From Hazenella coriacea (GTDB lineage: Bacteria; Bacillota; Bacilli; Thermoactinomycetales; Thermoactinomycetaceae): a stretch of 64,000 nt of DNA. Each line of letters opens with the position of its first letter. Position 1 is the first letter of the stretch. Both the position numbers and the translations under genes were made by a program. Of this stretch, positions 35,173 to 43,652 are shown piece by piece. The stretch lies in the NCBI RefSeq assembly GCF_004341825.1, contig NZ_SMAG01000002.1:310001-374000 (forward strand), written 5' to 3'. The notes under the pieces were generated by a model. The model searched no databases, had not been told where the DNA came from, and saw nothing but the letters and a program-made list of their open reading frames with translations.

Positions 35173-37188
35173 TTAATGGAATCCTAATAGTTGTCCCCCT
35201 TGATAAATAACGAATGTGACGATATAGGCAACGATCAACGAATAGATGACTGAGAACCAAGTCCATTTTGTTGAGCCGGTTTCTTTACGAATGACTGCAA
35301 CAGTCGCTAGACAGGGAACATACAATAAGATAAAGGCCATGAAGCTATATGCTTGCAAGGGAGTGAAAAATTGACTCAGTACTCCCTGTAAGGCGATGTC
35401 CCCTGGTGTGACATAGATGATATTCATCGAGGAAACAACGACCTCCTTGGCTAAGAAGCCAGTGAGAAGAGCAGCGCCTGCTTGCCAATTACCAAAGCCG
35501 ATCGGATCGAAGAGTGGAGCGATTGCGCCTCCGATCATAGCTAAAAAGCTTTCATTCATCTCTACATCGATGCCAGCAGGTCCCATATAGCCGAGTAACC
35601 AAATGACGACAGACCCTCCAAAGATAAAAGTACCTGCCTTTCGGATAAATCCTTTTCCCTTCTCCCAAGTACTTCGAAATAGGCTACGCCATTGTGGGAT
35701 CCGGTAAGGAGGTAATTCAATCACAAAGGGGGAAGGTGCTTCGCTTTTTAAAAAGGTCATTGAGAATACCTTCGCTAAGATAAAAGCTAAAATGATTCCC
35801 ATAACATATAAAGATAACACGATCAAAGCTTGATATTCTGTAAAAAAGGCTGCAACAAAGAGAGAGTAAACGGAGAGTCGGGCAGAGCAAGACATTAAAG
35901 GTGATAATAAAATGGTAAGCAACCGTTCTTTGGGTTGTTCAATGGTTCTTGCAGCCATGATGCCAGGAACATTGCATCCAAAACCAATAATCATCGGAAT
36001 AAAGGCTTTTCCGTTTAGACCGATTGCTTCCATCATGCGATCCATCACTAGAGCGACCCTTGCCATATATCCTGAATCCTCAATCCACGAGATAAATAAA
36101 AATAAGATAAAAATCTGTGGAACGAAGACGAGTACCCCACCAACACCAGCAACAATTCCTTCCAAAACGACTGCTTGTATGAAAGGAGAAGCTTCAGCGG
36201 CTTGTAGGACCTGAGCGAGCCCATCTTTCAAAGGACCTGACATCCAAGCATCTAATTGGTCGGACAAAGGGCTACCTAGCCAATCAAAAGTGAATTGGAA
36301 GATCAGAAACATGGTGAGTAAAAAGATTGGAACACCTAGGAATTTATTCAACACCAACGAGTCGATCCGTGTGGTCCAAGTGGTTTGCTGATGGAGGTCT
36401 TGCTTGAACGTAAGAACATTTTTAATGGTGTCTTGAATCCATCGGGTGCGTATTTGGCGAATATACTCTGGGAGTGACATTTTCTTTTCGCTAATATGGA
36501 TCGATGCTTCTACTTCATCATATAAGTGTTGTAATTTTTCTAGTGGGATCGATTGACTTAAGTGATAGAGAACAAGTTGATTTCTCTCATAAAATTGGAT
36601 AGCTAGCCAACGTGAAGGAATCGATTCCTGGGCAGCAGAAAGCAAAGAAGTAAGTTGCTCAATTCCCTTTTCTAACTCCGGCCCATAATCGATTTGAAAT
36701 GAAGTGGTTGGTTGGAGTTGAGAGCATTCTTCTAGTAGCTTGTCACAACCGACCCCTTTTCGAGCGGTGATCGGAATGATTGGGACACCCAGAAGGTTGG
36801 ATAACTGGGTGGAGTCAATCTCCATTCCTCTTGCATTAGCTACATCAATCATATTTAAACCAATCAACATCGGTTTTCCATACTCCAATAATTGAATGGA
36901 CAGGTTTAAGTTACGCTCTAATTGGGAGGCATCCACAATATTTAGAATGGAGTCAAACTCTCCTTCTAATAAATATTGGGTGGCGACTCCTTCATCTTTA
37001 GATAAGGGATTCAACGAATAAATACCAGGTAGGTCAACCAAGTGCCCCTGTTTATTTTTCAATTCCCCTACCTTTTTCTCTACGGTTACCCCTGTCCAGT
37101 TCCCCACATACTGATAGGATTGGGTTAGCATATTAAATAAGGAGGTTTTTCCTGTATTGGGGTTACCGAATAAGGCGAATGTATTCAT
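35173..37188 (-). CDS. feoB: Ferrous iron transport protein B
   Basis: 671-aa Fe(II) importer. The N-terminal G domain has GNPNTGKTSLFN (G1), NWTGVTVEK (G2), VDLPGIYSL (G3) and GLNMIDVA (G4). The membrane part has gate motifs with Cys residues (FGCNVPGIMAARTI; SPLMSCSARL) and about eight to ten TM helices. Overlaps feoA by 4 bp (ATGA-type coupling). Complete. Confidence 0.97.
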   Translation of the reverse strand: MNTFALFGNPNTGKTSLFNMLTQSYQYVGNWTGVTVEKKVGELKNKQGHLVDLPGIYSLNPLSKDEGVATQYLLEGEFDSILNIVDASQLERNLNLSIQLLEYGKPMLIGLNMIDVANARGMEIDSTQLSNLLGVPIIPITARKGVGCDKLLEECSQLQPTTSFQIDYGPELEKGIEQLTSLLSAAQESIPSRWLAIQFYERNQLVLYHLSQSIPLEKLQHLYDEVEASIHISEKKMSLPEYIRQIRTRWIQDTIKNVLTFKQDLHQQTTWTTRIDSLVLNKFLGVPIFLLTMFLIFQFTFDWLGSPLSDQLDAWMSGPLKDGLAQVLQAAEASPFIQAVVLEGIVAGVGGVLVFVPQIFILFLFISWIEDSGYMARVALVMDRMMEAIGLNGKAFIPMIIGFGCNVPGIMAARTIEQPKERLLTILLSPLMSCSARLSVYSLFVAAFFTEYQALIVLSLYVMGIILAFILAKVFSMTFLKSEAPSPFVIELPPYRIPQWRSLFRSTWEKGKGFIRKAGTFIFGGSVVIWLLGYMGPAGIDVEMNESFLAMIGGAIAPLFDPIGFGNWQAGAALLTGFLAKEVVVSSMNIIYVTPGDIALQGVLSQFFTPLQAYSFMAFILLYVPCLATVAVIRKETGSTKWTWFSVIYSLIVAYIVTFVIYQGGQLLGFH

Positions 37189-37412
37189 ATGATTTGTACC
37201 TCAATCTGTTTTGCTTCATGACGTCGAATACCAATTCCTTGTCCATTTACTTCAAAAGTAAAGGCACCTCCAAAGGGTAAGATTTGTGTGATTCGAATGA
37301 GAGTTCCTGAAGTGACTCCTAGATCTAGAAGTCTGCGTCGAATAAAAGGATTGAGTTGAGAGGTATCAACAATTTGAGCTTGATGACCCTTTTTCAATTC
37401 AAATAGTTTCAA
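37185..37412 (-). CDS. feoA: Ferrous iron transport protein A
   Basis: 75-aa SH3-like cytoplasmic partner of FeoB (LKKGHQAQIVDTSQLNPFIR; RRRLLDLGVTSGT; GIRRHEAKQIEV). TTG start 37412 with GGGGGA 7 nt upstream. First gene of feoA-feoB-small Cys-rich protein, preceded by a Fur box. Confidence 0.93.
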   Translation of the reverse strand: MKLFELKKGHQAQIVDTSQLNPFIRRRLLDLGVTSGTLIRITQILPFGGAFTFEVNGQGIGIRRHEAKQIEVQII

Positions 37413-37437
37413 TGGATTGTCCCCCAGCTGATTCTAT

Positions 37438-37452
37438 TGATAATTGTTATCA
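37438..37452. promoter_or_regulatory. Fur box upstream of feoA
   Basis: TGATAATTGTTATCA is a 7-1-7 inverted repeat with one mismatch to the Bacillus Fur consensus TGATAATNATTATCA. It lies 26 bp before the feoA start, so iron-dependent repression is expected. Confidence 0.8.
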
Positions 37453-37559
37453 ATTAAATTATCATATGAAATGAAGAAAAAGAAAAGTCTTTTTTTATGA
37501 CTTCTTTTGGACAAGTTCGTTGATCTTCATTTTAGTAGTGGTTAATAAACATTTAGACA

Positions 37560-37592
37560 TAAAAAACCACCCTTTTTCAGGTGGTTTCATAA
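37560..37592 (-). terminator. Terminator of the ferritin-like gene
   Basis: AACCACC / GGTGGTT stem; minus-strand T6 follows. Confidence 0.8.
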
Positions 37593-37604
37593 AATAAAGA
37601 ATCA

Positions 37605-38075
37605 TTAATCATCTTCTTTTACACCGTGTTGTTTGTCATGGCGACAATGCTTATTCATATAGTAGAGAAACCAGACTGCGTGGTTCTGCTCATCAAAAGC
37701 GGCACGTCTAAATTGTTGTTTGACATGGAGATCTTTGGCGCGATCTGCAATGTTTTGATAAAAGTCTACAGTGTTCTGCTCATCTTTAAAGGCAAAATCA
37801 AGCCCCTCTTTATAACAATCTGGGCATTCTTCTTCAGTCACAGTTGGTTTTTTACCTGTAAGTCTAGTATATATTTGGGAAAATATTTGATAGTGCCTCA
37901 CTTCGTCTTGGCGAATCTCTAAAATTCGCTCCTGTTCTTCCTCGTTAGGGGCCATTTCAGCTAATTTGGCATAACAAAGAATGGCATTATATTCACCACT
38001 AACCGCTTTTTCGATATCACGAATGATACTCGTGTCTTCAGCAGAAGTAAATACATAATAGTAAGGATCGTACAT
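37605..38075 (-). CDS. Ferritin-like (rubrerythrin-type) diiron protein
   Basis: 156 aa four-helix bundle with metal-ligand motifs spaced as in ferritin-like proteins: AVSGEYNAILCY (E), EIRQDEVRHYQIF (ExxH), AFKDEQNTVDFY (E) and AFDEQNHAVWF (ExxH). CPDC sits between helices 2 and 3. GGAGGGAAAC precedes ATG. Next to the feo operon but transcribed separately; a role in iron or peroxide handling is inferred. Confidence 0.85.
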   Translation of the reverse strand: MYDPYYYVFTSAEDTSIIRDIEKAVSGEYNAILCYAKLAEMAPNEEEQERILEIRQDEVRHYQIFSQIYTRLTGKKPTVTEEECPDCYKEGLDFAFKDEQNTVDFYQNIADRAKDLHVKQQFRRAAFDEQNHAVWFLYYMNKHCRHDKQHGVKEDD

Positions 38076-38160
38076 CCGTTGTTTCCCTCCTATTCCATTT
38101 GACCTTTGGATAGTTTATGGTTATTGCGCCCAAATGGTGAATAAACCCTTTCCATAAAAA

Positions 38161-38193
38161 TGAAAAACCTACTGACTTACACAGTAGGTGGTT
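38161..38193 (-). terminator. Terminator of the LysE-family gene
   Basis: CCTACTG / CAGTAGG stem with minus-strand T5. Confidence 0.75.
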
Positions 38194-38200
38194 TGAGGCA

Positions 38201-38815
38201 TTATATTCTGCTCCATAGGTCAAGGACGATAAGGATGCCGAATCCAATCAACATAAAGCCGGAAATTCGATTCACCCAGACTAGAGATTGTAGATGAAAG
38301 CGATGTCGGAACAAACTGATGCCCATACTTATAAAGAGCCACCAGCCTACTGAACCTAAAAATACACCAGCAACTAAGATTAATGCAGAAATTAAGTTAT
38401 AAGTTTGATCTACTCCTACCACAGCGAAAATCCCCATAAAGGAAAAAATAGTTAAAGGATTTGTGAGTGTTAAGAAAAAAGTTGAAGTAAATGCTGATAA
38501 CATGCTCCCGTTGTTATTCCCATTGGTTGATTGAGGAGGCTTAGAGCGAAAGGCCTGATAACCAAGAAAAAATAGAAAGAGGCTACCAAGGAGCTGAATC
38601 CAAAAGCGGTAATCTAAAAGAAACTGAGTAACAGCAGTCAAACCCAATCCTGCAATGACTCCAAATATTACATCTGCACTCGCCGCACCGATCCCAGAAA
38701 TTACTCCAGTCATCCGTCCATGGGTTAAAGTTCGTCTCACACATAAAACACCTACAGGACCAACTGGGGCAGCAACAACGACACCGATGATGAGACCCTT
38801 GAGGAAAAATAACAT
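38201..38815 (-). CDS. LysE-family amino-acid exporter
   Basis: 204 aa, six TM helices. LysE/RhtB hallmark GVVVAAPVGPVGVLCVRRTL at the N-terminus and FFLTLTNPLTIFSFMGIFA in TM4. Exports amino acids or related metabolites; substrate unknown. AAGGAGAGCC precedes ATG. Confidence 0.88.
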   Translation of the reverse strand: MLFFLKGLIIGVVVAAPVGPVGVLCVRRTLTHGRMTGVISGIGAASADVIFGVIAGLGLTAVTQFLLDYRFWIQLLGSLFLFFLGYQAFRSKPPQSTNGNNNGSMLSAFTSTFFLTLTNPLTIFSFMGIFAVVGVDQTYNLISALILVAGVFLGSVGWWLFISMGISLFRHRFHLQSLVWVNRISGFMLIGFGILIVLDLWSRI

Positions 38816-38910
38816 CTTGGATGGCTCTCCTTTTGTAGAATGGAATAACTAAAAGAATGATAAAATTTTGATTTCTATAATAAATGGACCTTTTTTCTTT
38901 ATACCATATG

Positions 38911-38942
38911 TAAAAAAAAGAGACCACTATTTTTAGTGGTCT
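38911..38942 (-). terminator. Terminator of the first YkyA-like gene
   Basis: GAGACCACTA / TAGTGGTCTC stem with minus-strand T8. Confidence 0.85.
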
Positions 38943-38961
38943 CGGTAACTGGATTTGAGTA

Positions 38962-39588
38962 TTATTTAGCTTCTACTTTATTCCCTGTTGCCGCTTTATT
39001 AAATGCTTCCCAAGACACATTAAATTTATCGATTCCTTGGTTAAACTCGTTGTGTACCTCTTCAAGTTTTTTAGTGATTTCTTCCACTTTATCAAGAGCG
39101 GGTTCTTTTTTATCAGCAATATCTTTAAACAGTTGTTCTTCGATCGCTAGGTATTCAGCCGTAGTATCAGATAATTTGATTTGTGCTTCATTAGCTTTGG
39201 AAAAATCAGCAATAAAGGAGTCCGCGAGTTCTTTGATTTTTGGATCTTCCAATTTAGCTGCTTTAGCTTTTAAATCAGGAAATTGTTTTTGGATCTTTTG
39301 TACTTCTGCTTTGTATCGATCATTAATACCTTTTGATTCAGTAATTTTCGCTTGAACCTCATCCAGTTTCTTTTGGTCTAGATTTTCTGGATCCAAAGAT
39401 TCAGCAATAGCAGCGATTTCATCATCTTTATCGCCTAGTTCTTTTAGTTCTTTATCAATTAAGCCATTGGATGTATCCACTAATTTATTCATTTCATTAG
39501 CTAATTGGTCAGCATTGTAATAATCGGCAAATAATGAACAACCAGAAAGAAGAAAGATACAAGTAACGAATAATGCCAATTTTTTCAT
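38962..39588 (-). CDS. YkyA-family cell-wall-binding lipoprotein, copy 1
   Basis: 208 aa. Signal peptide with lipobox LLSGC (residue 17), then a long helical domain (DYYNADQLANEMNKLVDTSN; KYKAEVQKIQKQFPDLKAKA-type segment) typical of the YkyA family. Lipid-anchored on the outer face of the membrane. About 55% identical to the next copy; tandem duplication. Confidence 0.85.
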   Translation of the reverse strand: MKKLALFVTCIFLLSGCSLFADYYNADQLANEMNKLVDTSNGLIDKELKELGDKDDEIAAIAESLDPENLDQKKLDEVQAKITESKGINDRYKAEVQKIQKQFPDLKAKAAKLEDPKIKELADSFIADFSKANEAQIKLSDTTAEYLAIEEQLFKDIADKKEPALDKVEEITKKLEEVHNEFNQGIDKFNVSWEAFNKAATGNKVEAK

Positions 39589-39837
39589 TTTATAATCACC
39601 TTTTTATATAGTTTTAAAAAAAATGCACCTAGAAATATATGTTACCTTATTTCAAGGCTTTTTCAAGCCATTTATATTGCTTTTTAGAATTAATTATTCT
39701 AGGTGCAGTTCAAAGAAAAAAATATGAGGGTACTGGGGGAAAATCAAATACTATCAGGGATTCTTACAGTACTCTTCTACTATACATAAGGTGGTGTGCC
39801 AAAAATGGCAAAGCTAAAATATTAAGATGAAAATAAT

Positions 39838-39875
39838 CAAAAACAGAGACCACTTTCTAGAAAGGGTCTCTGTTT
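39838..39875 (-). terminator. Terminator of the second YkyA-like gene
   Basis: AGAGACC / GGTCTCT stem; the minus strand continues with GTTTTTG. Confidence 0.65.
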
Positions 39876-39890
39876 GGATGGAGTTGTATT

Positions 39891-40514
39891 TTATTTAGGT
39901 TGTTGGATTTCAGTTCCAATCGCAGCTTTGTGAAAAGCATTCCAAGATTTATTGAAATTTTCGATTTCTGGGTTAAGTTGGCCAGCTAATTGATCTATAT
40001 TGTCGAGAATTGCATCATATTCATCAAGATTAGGTTCTTTATTATCCACAATGTCTTGTGCTAACTTTGCAGTAGCAACTAATAGCTTGTCAAATTCTTC
40101 AGCTTGTTTGATTTCAGTCTCAGTTGTTTTAGTAAAATCACCGATAAAGGTATCAGCCAATTTTTTGATTTCTGGATCTTCTAACTTAGCTGCTTTTGCT
40201 TTTAAGTCAGGAAATTGCTTTTGAATTTTTTGTACTTCCTGTTTGTATTTCGTGGAGATGGCTTTTGCTTCTTCTATTTTCTTGTTAATCTCTTCTAATT
40301 TAGCTTTATCTCCCACCTGTACAGATTGAATAAGTACAGAAGCTTCTTCATACTTCTTTTCTAAGTCTTGGTTGATTTTATCATTGGTATCATTTTCAGT
40401 TCGTACTAATTGATCCATTTCATTAGCCAATTGATCTGCGTTGTAATAATCAGCAAAGAGGGAACAACCAGATAAAAGAAAAATACAACTAGCTAGTAAT
40501 AGTATTTTTTTCAT
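39891..40514 (-). CDS. YkyA-family cell-wall-binding lipoprotein, copy 2
   Basis: 207 aa, same architecture as copy 1 (SGCSLFADYYNADQLANEMD; KEVQKIQKQFPDLKAKAAKL-type core). The identical core and diverged ends indicate gene duplication. AAGGTGAG before ATG. Confidence 0.85.
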   Translation of the reverse strand: MKKILLLASCIFLLSGCSLFADYYNADQLANEMDQLVRTENDTNDKINQDLEKKYEEASVLIQSVQVGDKAKLEEINKKIEEAKAISTKYKQEVQKIQKQFPDLKAKAAKLEDPEIKKLADTFIGDFTKTTETEIKQAEEFDKLLVATAKLAQDIVDNKEPNLDEYDAILDNIDQLAGQLNPEIENFNKSWNAFHKAAIGTEIQQPK

Positions 40515-40587
40515 ATAATCTCACCTTTTGGTATGTAATAGAAAAAATTGCTCCTAGAACTATATTCTACATTGTTTTCTGGTTTTT

Positions 40588-40800
40588 TCAAGCAATTTTT
40601 ATTATATTTTTCAAGAAAAAAACCCCTATAAATAGAGGTCCTTTTGGCTCATTATTTACTCTTTGGCCTAATGCCGCATTGTGTAACACATCCCAAGAGT
40701 ATTTGAATGGTTCATAGTGGTTTTCAATTTGTTTCCGTAAGTCTGATATCTCTGAATCTAATTGATCAAACTCAGTTAAATCCACTTTAAGAGATCCCAA
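40588..40800 (-). pseudogene. C-terminal fragment of a third YkyA-like gene
   Basis: The frame reads LTEFDQLDSEISDLRKQIEN then EPFKYSWDVLHNAALGQRV, matching the C-terminal ends of the two neighbours (NFNKSWNAFHKAAIG). Signal peptide and core are missing and the frame runs into unrelated residues, so it is a decayed third copy. Confidence 0.7.
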
Positions 40801-40828
40801 ACGAATCCAATAGGGATCTCTTTAGGGT

Positions 40829-42106
40829 CTAAGCGACCTGCTTTTGTTTGATGCTTTGTTTTTTTATCCAAGTATCAAGGGCTAGATAGACAAATCCAGC
40901 TACAAGACAACCTAATCCGAGTAGGGTGAAGTTAAAGTTTCCTTGCGAATGTTCAAAGAAATATCCACCGAAAATAGGTCCAATTGCACCACCAACAATC
41001 CACTGCAACCCGGCTGCTCCCATATAAGTACCGCGAAGGTGTTCTGGAGCGATGTTGGCTACAAATGTCATTTGAACGGGGGACATAACCATCTCACCCA
41101 AAGTGTAAATCGCATAAATAAAGAGAAGTACTCCTAGAGCCATTGCTTTGTCTGTATTCCATTGTCCAAAATAGAAAGGAAGCCAACCGATCGCAAGCAG
41201 TCCTATGCCAAACAGAGAAGCTCCAAGAAGCATCACTTTGCCATTGGAGTGACGATTGGCCCAACGAGATATTTGAAATTGAAATAAGACGACCATTGCT
41301 CCATTTAATGCCATGAGATAAGGGAAGGGGTTATTTAAACCGAAGATATTGGACATCTCGTTGTCAAAATGGAGTGGAAGCATTCCCTCAGTTTGAGAGA
41401 AGCCCATGGAGATCACGACCCCTGTAATAATAAATACGAGTAACACTTTATCTTGTAAAAGTACTTTCCAAGTGGATGGAGTTGGCTGTTCATCCTCAGA
41501 GGAGGTGTGTTGTTTCCCTCGAGCCTCTTTGGGAAGTGTCTCTTCAATAAAAAGAAGGACAATGAGGGAGTAAAGAATAAGGGTTGAAGATGTTGCGATA
41601 AAAATAATAGATTTGGAAATAACCATCACAGATGCACCGATGAGTGGACCGATCGCCGCTCCAATATTATGTCCCATTCGTAATAAACCAAAAGCTTGGG
41701 TTCGGTTTTCGGGTTCAGTGACATCAGTCACCATCGCAGAAGCTGCGGGGTGGAATAAGGAGTTGAAGATTCCTAAAAATGCGGAAAGAGCCATAAAAGC
41801 ATAGAAGCTATCAAAAAATAGAAATCCTAACATCAAAATCCCGTTTCCAAACATAGATATAATCATAATGGGCTTGCGACCATAGAGATCAGCAATCCGC
41901 CCACCTAAGATGGAACCAAATGATGCTGCAATTGGGGAAATCGCCATGACAATCCCCACATGAACTAAAGAGTCCACTTTATCTTTTAGATATAATGCGA
42001 AAAATGGCATTAGCATCATAAATGCAATCCCATTCACAGTCTCACCAATAAAACGGATCCAAATGTTGCGATCCATTGCTTTTAAATCTTGAATCATACC
42101 TTTCAT
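40829..42106 (-). CDS. MFS drug/metabolite transporter
   Basis: About 425 aa, 12 TM helices. MFS signature GGRIADLYGRKPIMIIS between TM2 and TM3 and a GHNIGAAIGPLIGA motif in TM5 typical of drug:H+ antiporters (DHA1). Start ATG 42106 chosen for AAGGGG upstream; the frame is open to 42151. Substrate not predictable. Confidence 0.88.
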   Translation of the reverse strand: MKGMIQDLKAMDRNIWIRFIGETVNGIAFMMLMPFFALYLKDKVDSLVHVGIVMAISPIAASFGSILGGRIADLYGRKPIMIISMFGNGILMLGFLFFDSFYAFMALSAFLGIFNSLFHPAASAMVTDVTEPENRTQAFGLLRMGHNIGAAIGPLIGASVMVISKSIIFIATSSTLILYSLIVLLFIEETLPKEARGKQHTSSEDEQPTPSTWKVLLQDKVLLVFIITGVVISMGFSQTEGMLPLHFDNEMSNIFGLNNPFPYLMALNGAMVVLFQFQISRWANRHSNGKVMLLGASLFGIGLLAIGWLPFYFGQWNTDKAMALGVLLFIYAIYTLGEMVMSPVQMTFVANIAPEHLRGTYMGAAGLQWIVGGAIGPIFGGYFFEHSQGNFNFTLLGLGCLVAGFVYLALDTWIKKQSIKQKQVA

Positions 42107-42324
42107 CCGAACTTCCCCTTTTTTCTGAGCAGCGAGAATTTCGGGTTGCATAATAAATCATATAATGATTTTCCATTTATAGCAATAAATATTTTCCGGA
42201 TTAATAATAAAAAATGCAAATAAAGTAAAATGGGGCTTGTTTTTCGAATTGAAAAAATAGATGATAAATATATAGATGTTTGGATGAAATTTAGATTCCC
42301 CATCACATCAGAGAGGAAGACATC

Positions 42325-42555
42325 ATGTTCTATTTTATCGTTTCTATTAACCTTATCTTATATGTGGCAACTGTGATCTTACTGGTCGATGAAAAGTGGG
42401 GCTTAGGGATCGGTGTGGGCAGTATCGCTTTATTGATGAGTTTAATGATTGTTATTTATTACTCAAGGAGAAGAAATCGTGATAAAGTGCCGGATTGTAA
42501 CGCCTTGGAATGTGAGATTTGTAGTTGTGGTGACTCCTGTGATTGTAGCCATTAG
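42325..42555 (+). CDS. Small two-TM protein with Cys-rich tail
   Basis: 76 aa: two TM helices (SINLILYVATVILLV; VGSIALLMSLMIVIYYS), basic junction RRRNRDK, then a C-terminal tail with six Cys (CNALECEICSCGDSCDCSH) likely to bind metal. AGAGGAAG before ATG. No family recognised. Confidence 0.65.
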   Translation: MFYFIVSINLILYVATVILLVDEKWGLGIGVGSIALLMSLMIVIYYSRRRNRDKVPDCNALECEICSCGDSCDCSH

Positions 42556-42571
42556 TTCATAAAATGAAATA

Positions 42572-42700
42572 GTGATGTCCCTTTTTAGTTTGGGTTGGTT
42601 TTCAATTATGTTACTATCTCTCATATCACTAGTTTTATTGATACGAGTATTATGGTTAGCGATTCCGATTCTTAAAAAATTTAACAACGATAAAAACTAG
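42572..42700 (+). CDS. Small one-TM protein
   Basis: 42-codon ORF (MMSLFSLGWFSIMLLSLISL, then LVLLIRVLWLAIPILKK) with GTG 42572 or ATG 42575. Its Shine-Dalgarno (AAATGAAAT) is weak. Resembles the YtzI-like tiny membrane peptides of Bacillales; may be real but unproven. Confidence 0.4.
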   Translation: MMSLFSLGWFSIMLLSLISLVLLIRVLWLAIPILKKFNNDKN

Positions 42701-42773
42701 ACTTTTTATGATGAATTAATTCTGGACAGAACTTCCGAATGTTATTGGTTCAAGCAATAAGGAGAAATAGACC

Positions 42774-43118
42774 ATGCCACTATTGAAAAATCTAATCCTA
42801 ATGATTCCCTGTCATCGAAAACCTAATCGCTGTCTACATATGAAAGGAAAGCCACTTCCCATCTGCGCCCGCTGTATGAGTATGTTGCTCGGATACTTGT
42901 GGATTCCTATCTTATTTCTAGTACCCATTGAACTTCCGTGGTGGGTTGGTGTTCCTTTACAACTCCCTATGCTGATCGATGGCTTTACACAACTGTTTAA
43001 ATGGCGGGAGAGTACTAATCTTCTTCGTGTCATCACGGGCTCTTTGAGCGGTTTAGGATTATCGATCATCATTGTTGATCTATCGATCAAACTAGCTAGT
43101 TGGCTATCCAGTTGGTGA
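42774..43118 (+). CDS. DUF2085 membrane protein
   Basis: 114 aa. Cys/His pattern diagnostic for DUF2085: PCHRKPNRCLHMKGKPLP then ICARCMSMLLGY, then three TM helices. AAGGAGA before ATG. The CHxxPxRC and CxRC residues suggest metal binding. Function unknown. Confidence 0.85.
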   Translation: MPLLKNLILMIPCHRKPNRCLHMKGKPLPICARCMSMLLGYLWIPILFLVPIELPWWVGVPLQLPMLIDGFTQLFKWRESTNLLRVITGSLSGLGLSIIIVDLSIKLASWLSSW

Positions 43119-43139
43119 AGAATATCTTCTGCTATCCCC

Positions 43140-43168
43140 TTGACTTTCTTATAAGATTTGAGTAAAAT
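43140..43168 (+). promoter_or_regulatory. Sigma-A promoter of tRNA-Ala
   Basis: TTGACT (43140-43145), 17-nt spacer, TAAAAT (43163-43168). Confidence 0.75.
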
Positions 43169-43194
43169 TGATTTTGTCATTGAAAATAGTATAT

Positions 43195-43270
43195 GGGGCA
43201 TTAGCTCAGCTGGGAGAGCGCTACACTGGCAGTGTAGAGGTCAGCGGTTCGATCCCGCTATGCTCCACCA
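43195..43270 (+). tRNA. tRNA-Ala (anticodon GGC)
   Basis: 76-nt cloverleaf with encoded CCA. Acceptor GGGGCAT/ATGCTCC, anticodon stem CTACA/TGTAG with loop CTGGCAG (GGC), T-arm GCGGTTCGATCCCGC. Its 3' half and terminator recur at 55130-55213, marking it as an integration target. Confidence 0.97.
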
Positions 43271-43305
43271 AAGTATTTAAACCCTCGATGTTTCGGGGGT
43301 TTTTT
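43223..43305 (+). repeat. Left att-type direct repeat (inside tRNA-Ala, 83 bp)
   Basis: From ACACTGGCAGTG in the anticodon arm through CCACCA and the terminator (CCCTCGATGTTTCGGGGG-T6). Matches 55130-55213 except for one extra G in the T-stem of the right copy. Confidence 0.9.
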
Positions 43306-43306
43306 A
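43279..43306 (+). terminator. Terminator of tRNA-Ala
   Basis: AACCCTCGA-TGTT-TCGGGGGTT stem with T6. Confidence 0.8.
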
Positions 43307-43652
43307 GTGTTTATAGGGAAATGGATATGGGATGAAAAGCCTGTTTAAACACACACTTAAGGTAAGTAGATGGCACTGAAAAACATTAGTGTACCAAGAG
43401 AAAAGGCTTTAGGTTGGTGTATTTAGCCATGATGATTATGTGATCAAAAATGAGGTTAGAGTCATAGGCGCTTAAAGTGTTTTTTTATGTATAAGAGGCT
43501 ATAGGGAACAGTTAAGAAGGAATTGAAGCAAATTTATAAAAATTTTTTTACTATTGTGTATTGAAAATCAGTTAATCTCAAGAACATTAGGGTTAGAACT
43601 TTGGCTTAGACATCATGGATATTAAACGATCTGGATCGGAGTTGGAAGAACT
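43306..43652. other. Left island margin, no gene seen
   Basis: About 350 bp, AT-rich, no supported ORF or integrase remnant. Confidence 0.4.

Noticed and set aside
42463-42687. Minus-strand 74-codon ORF
   Set aside because: Opposite a better supported small plus-strand membrane ORF and lacking any ribosome-binding site.
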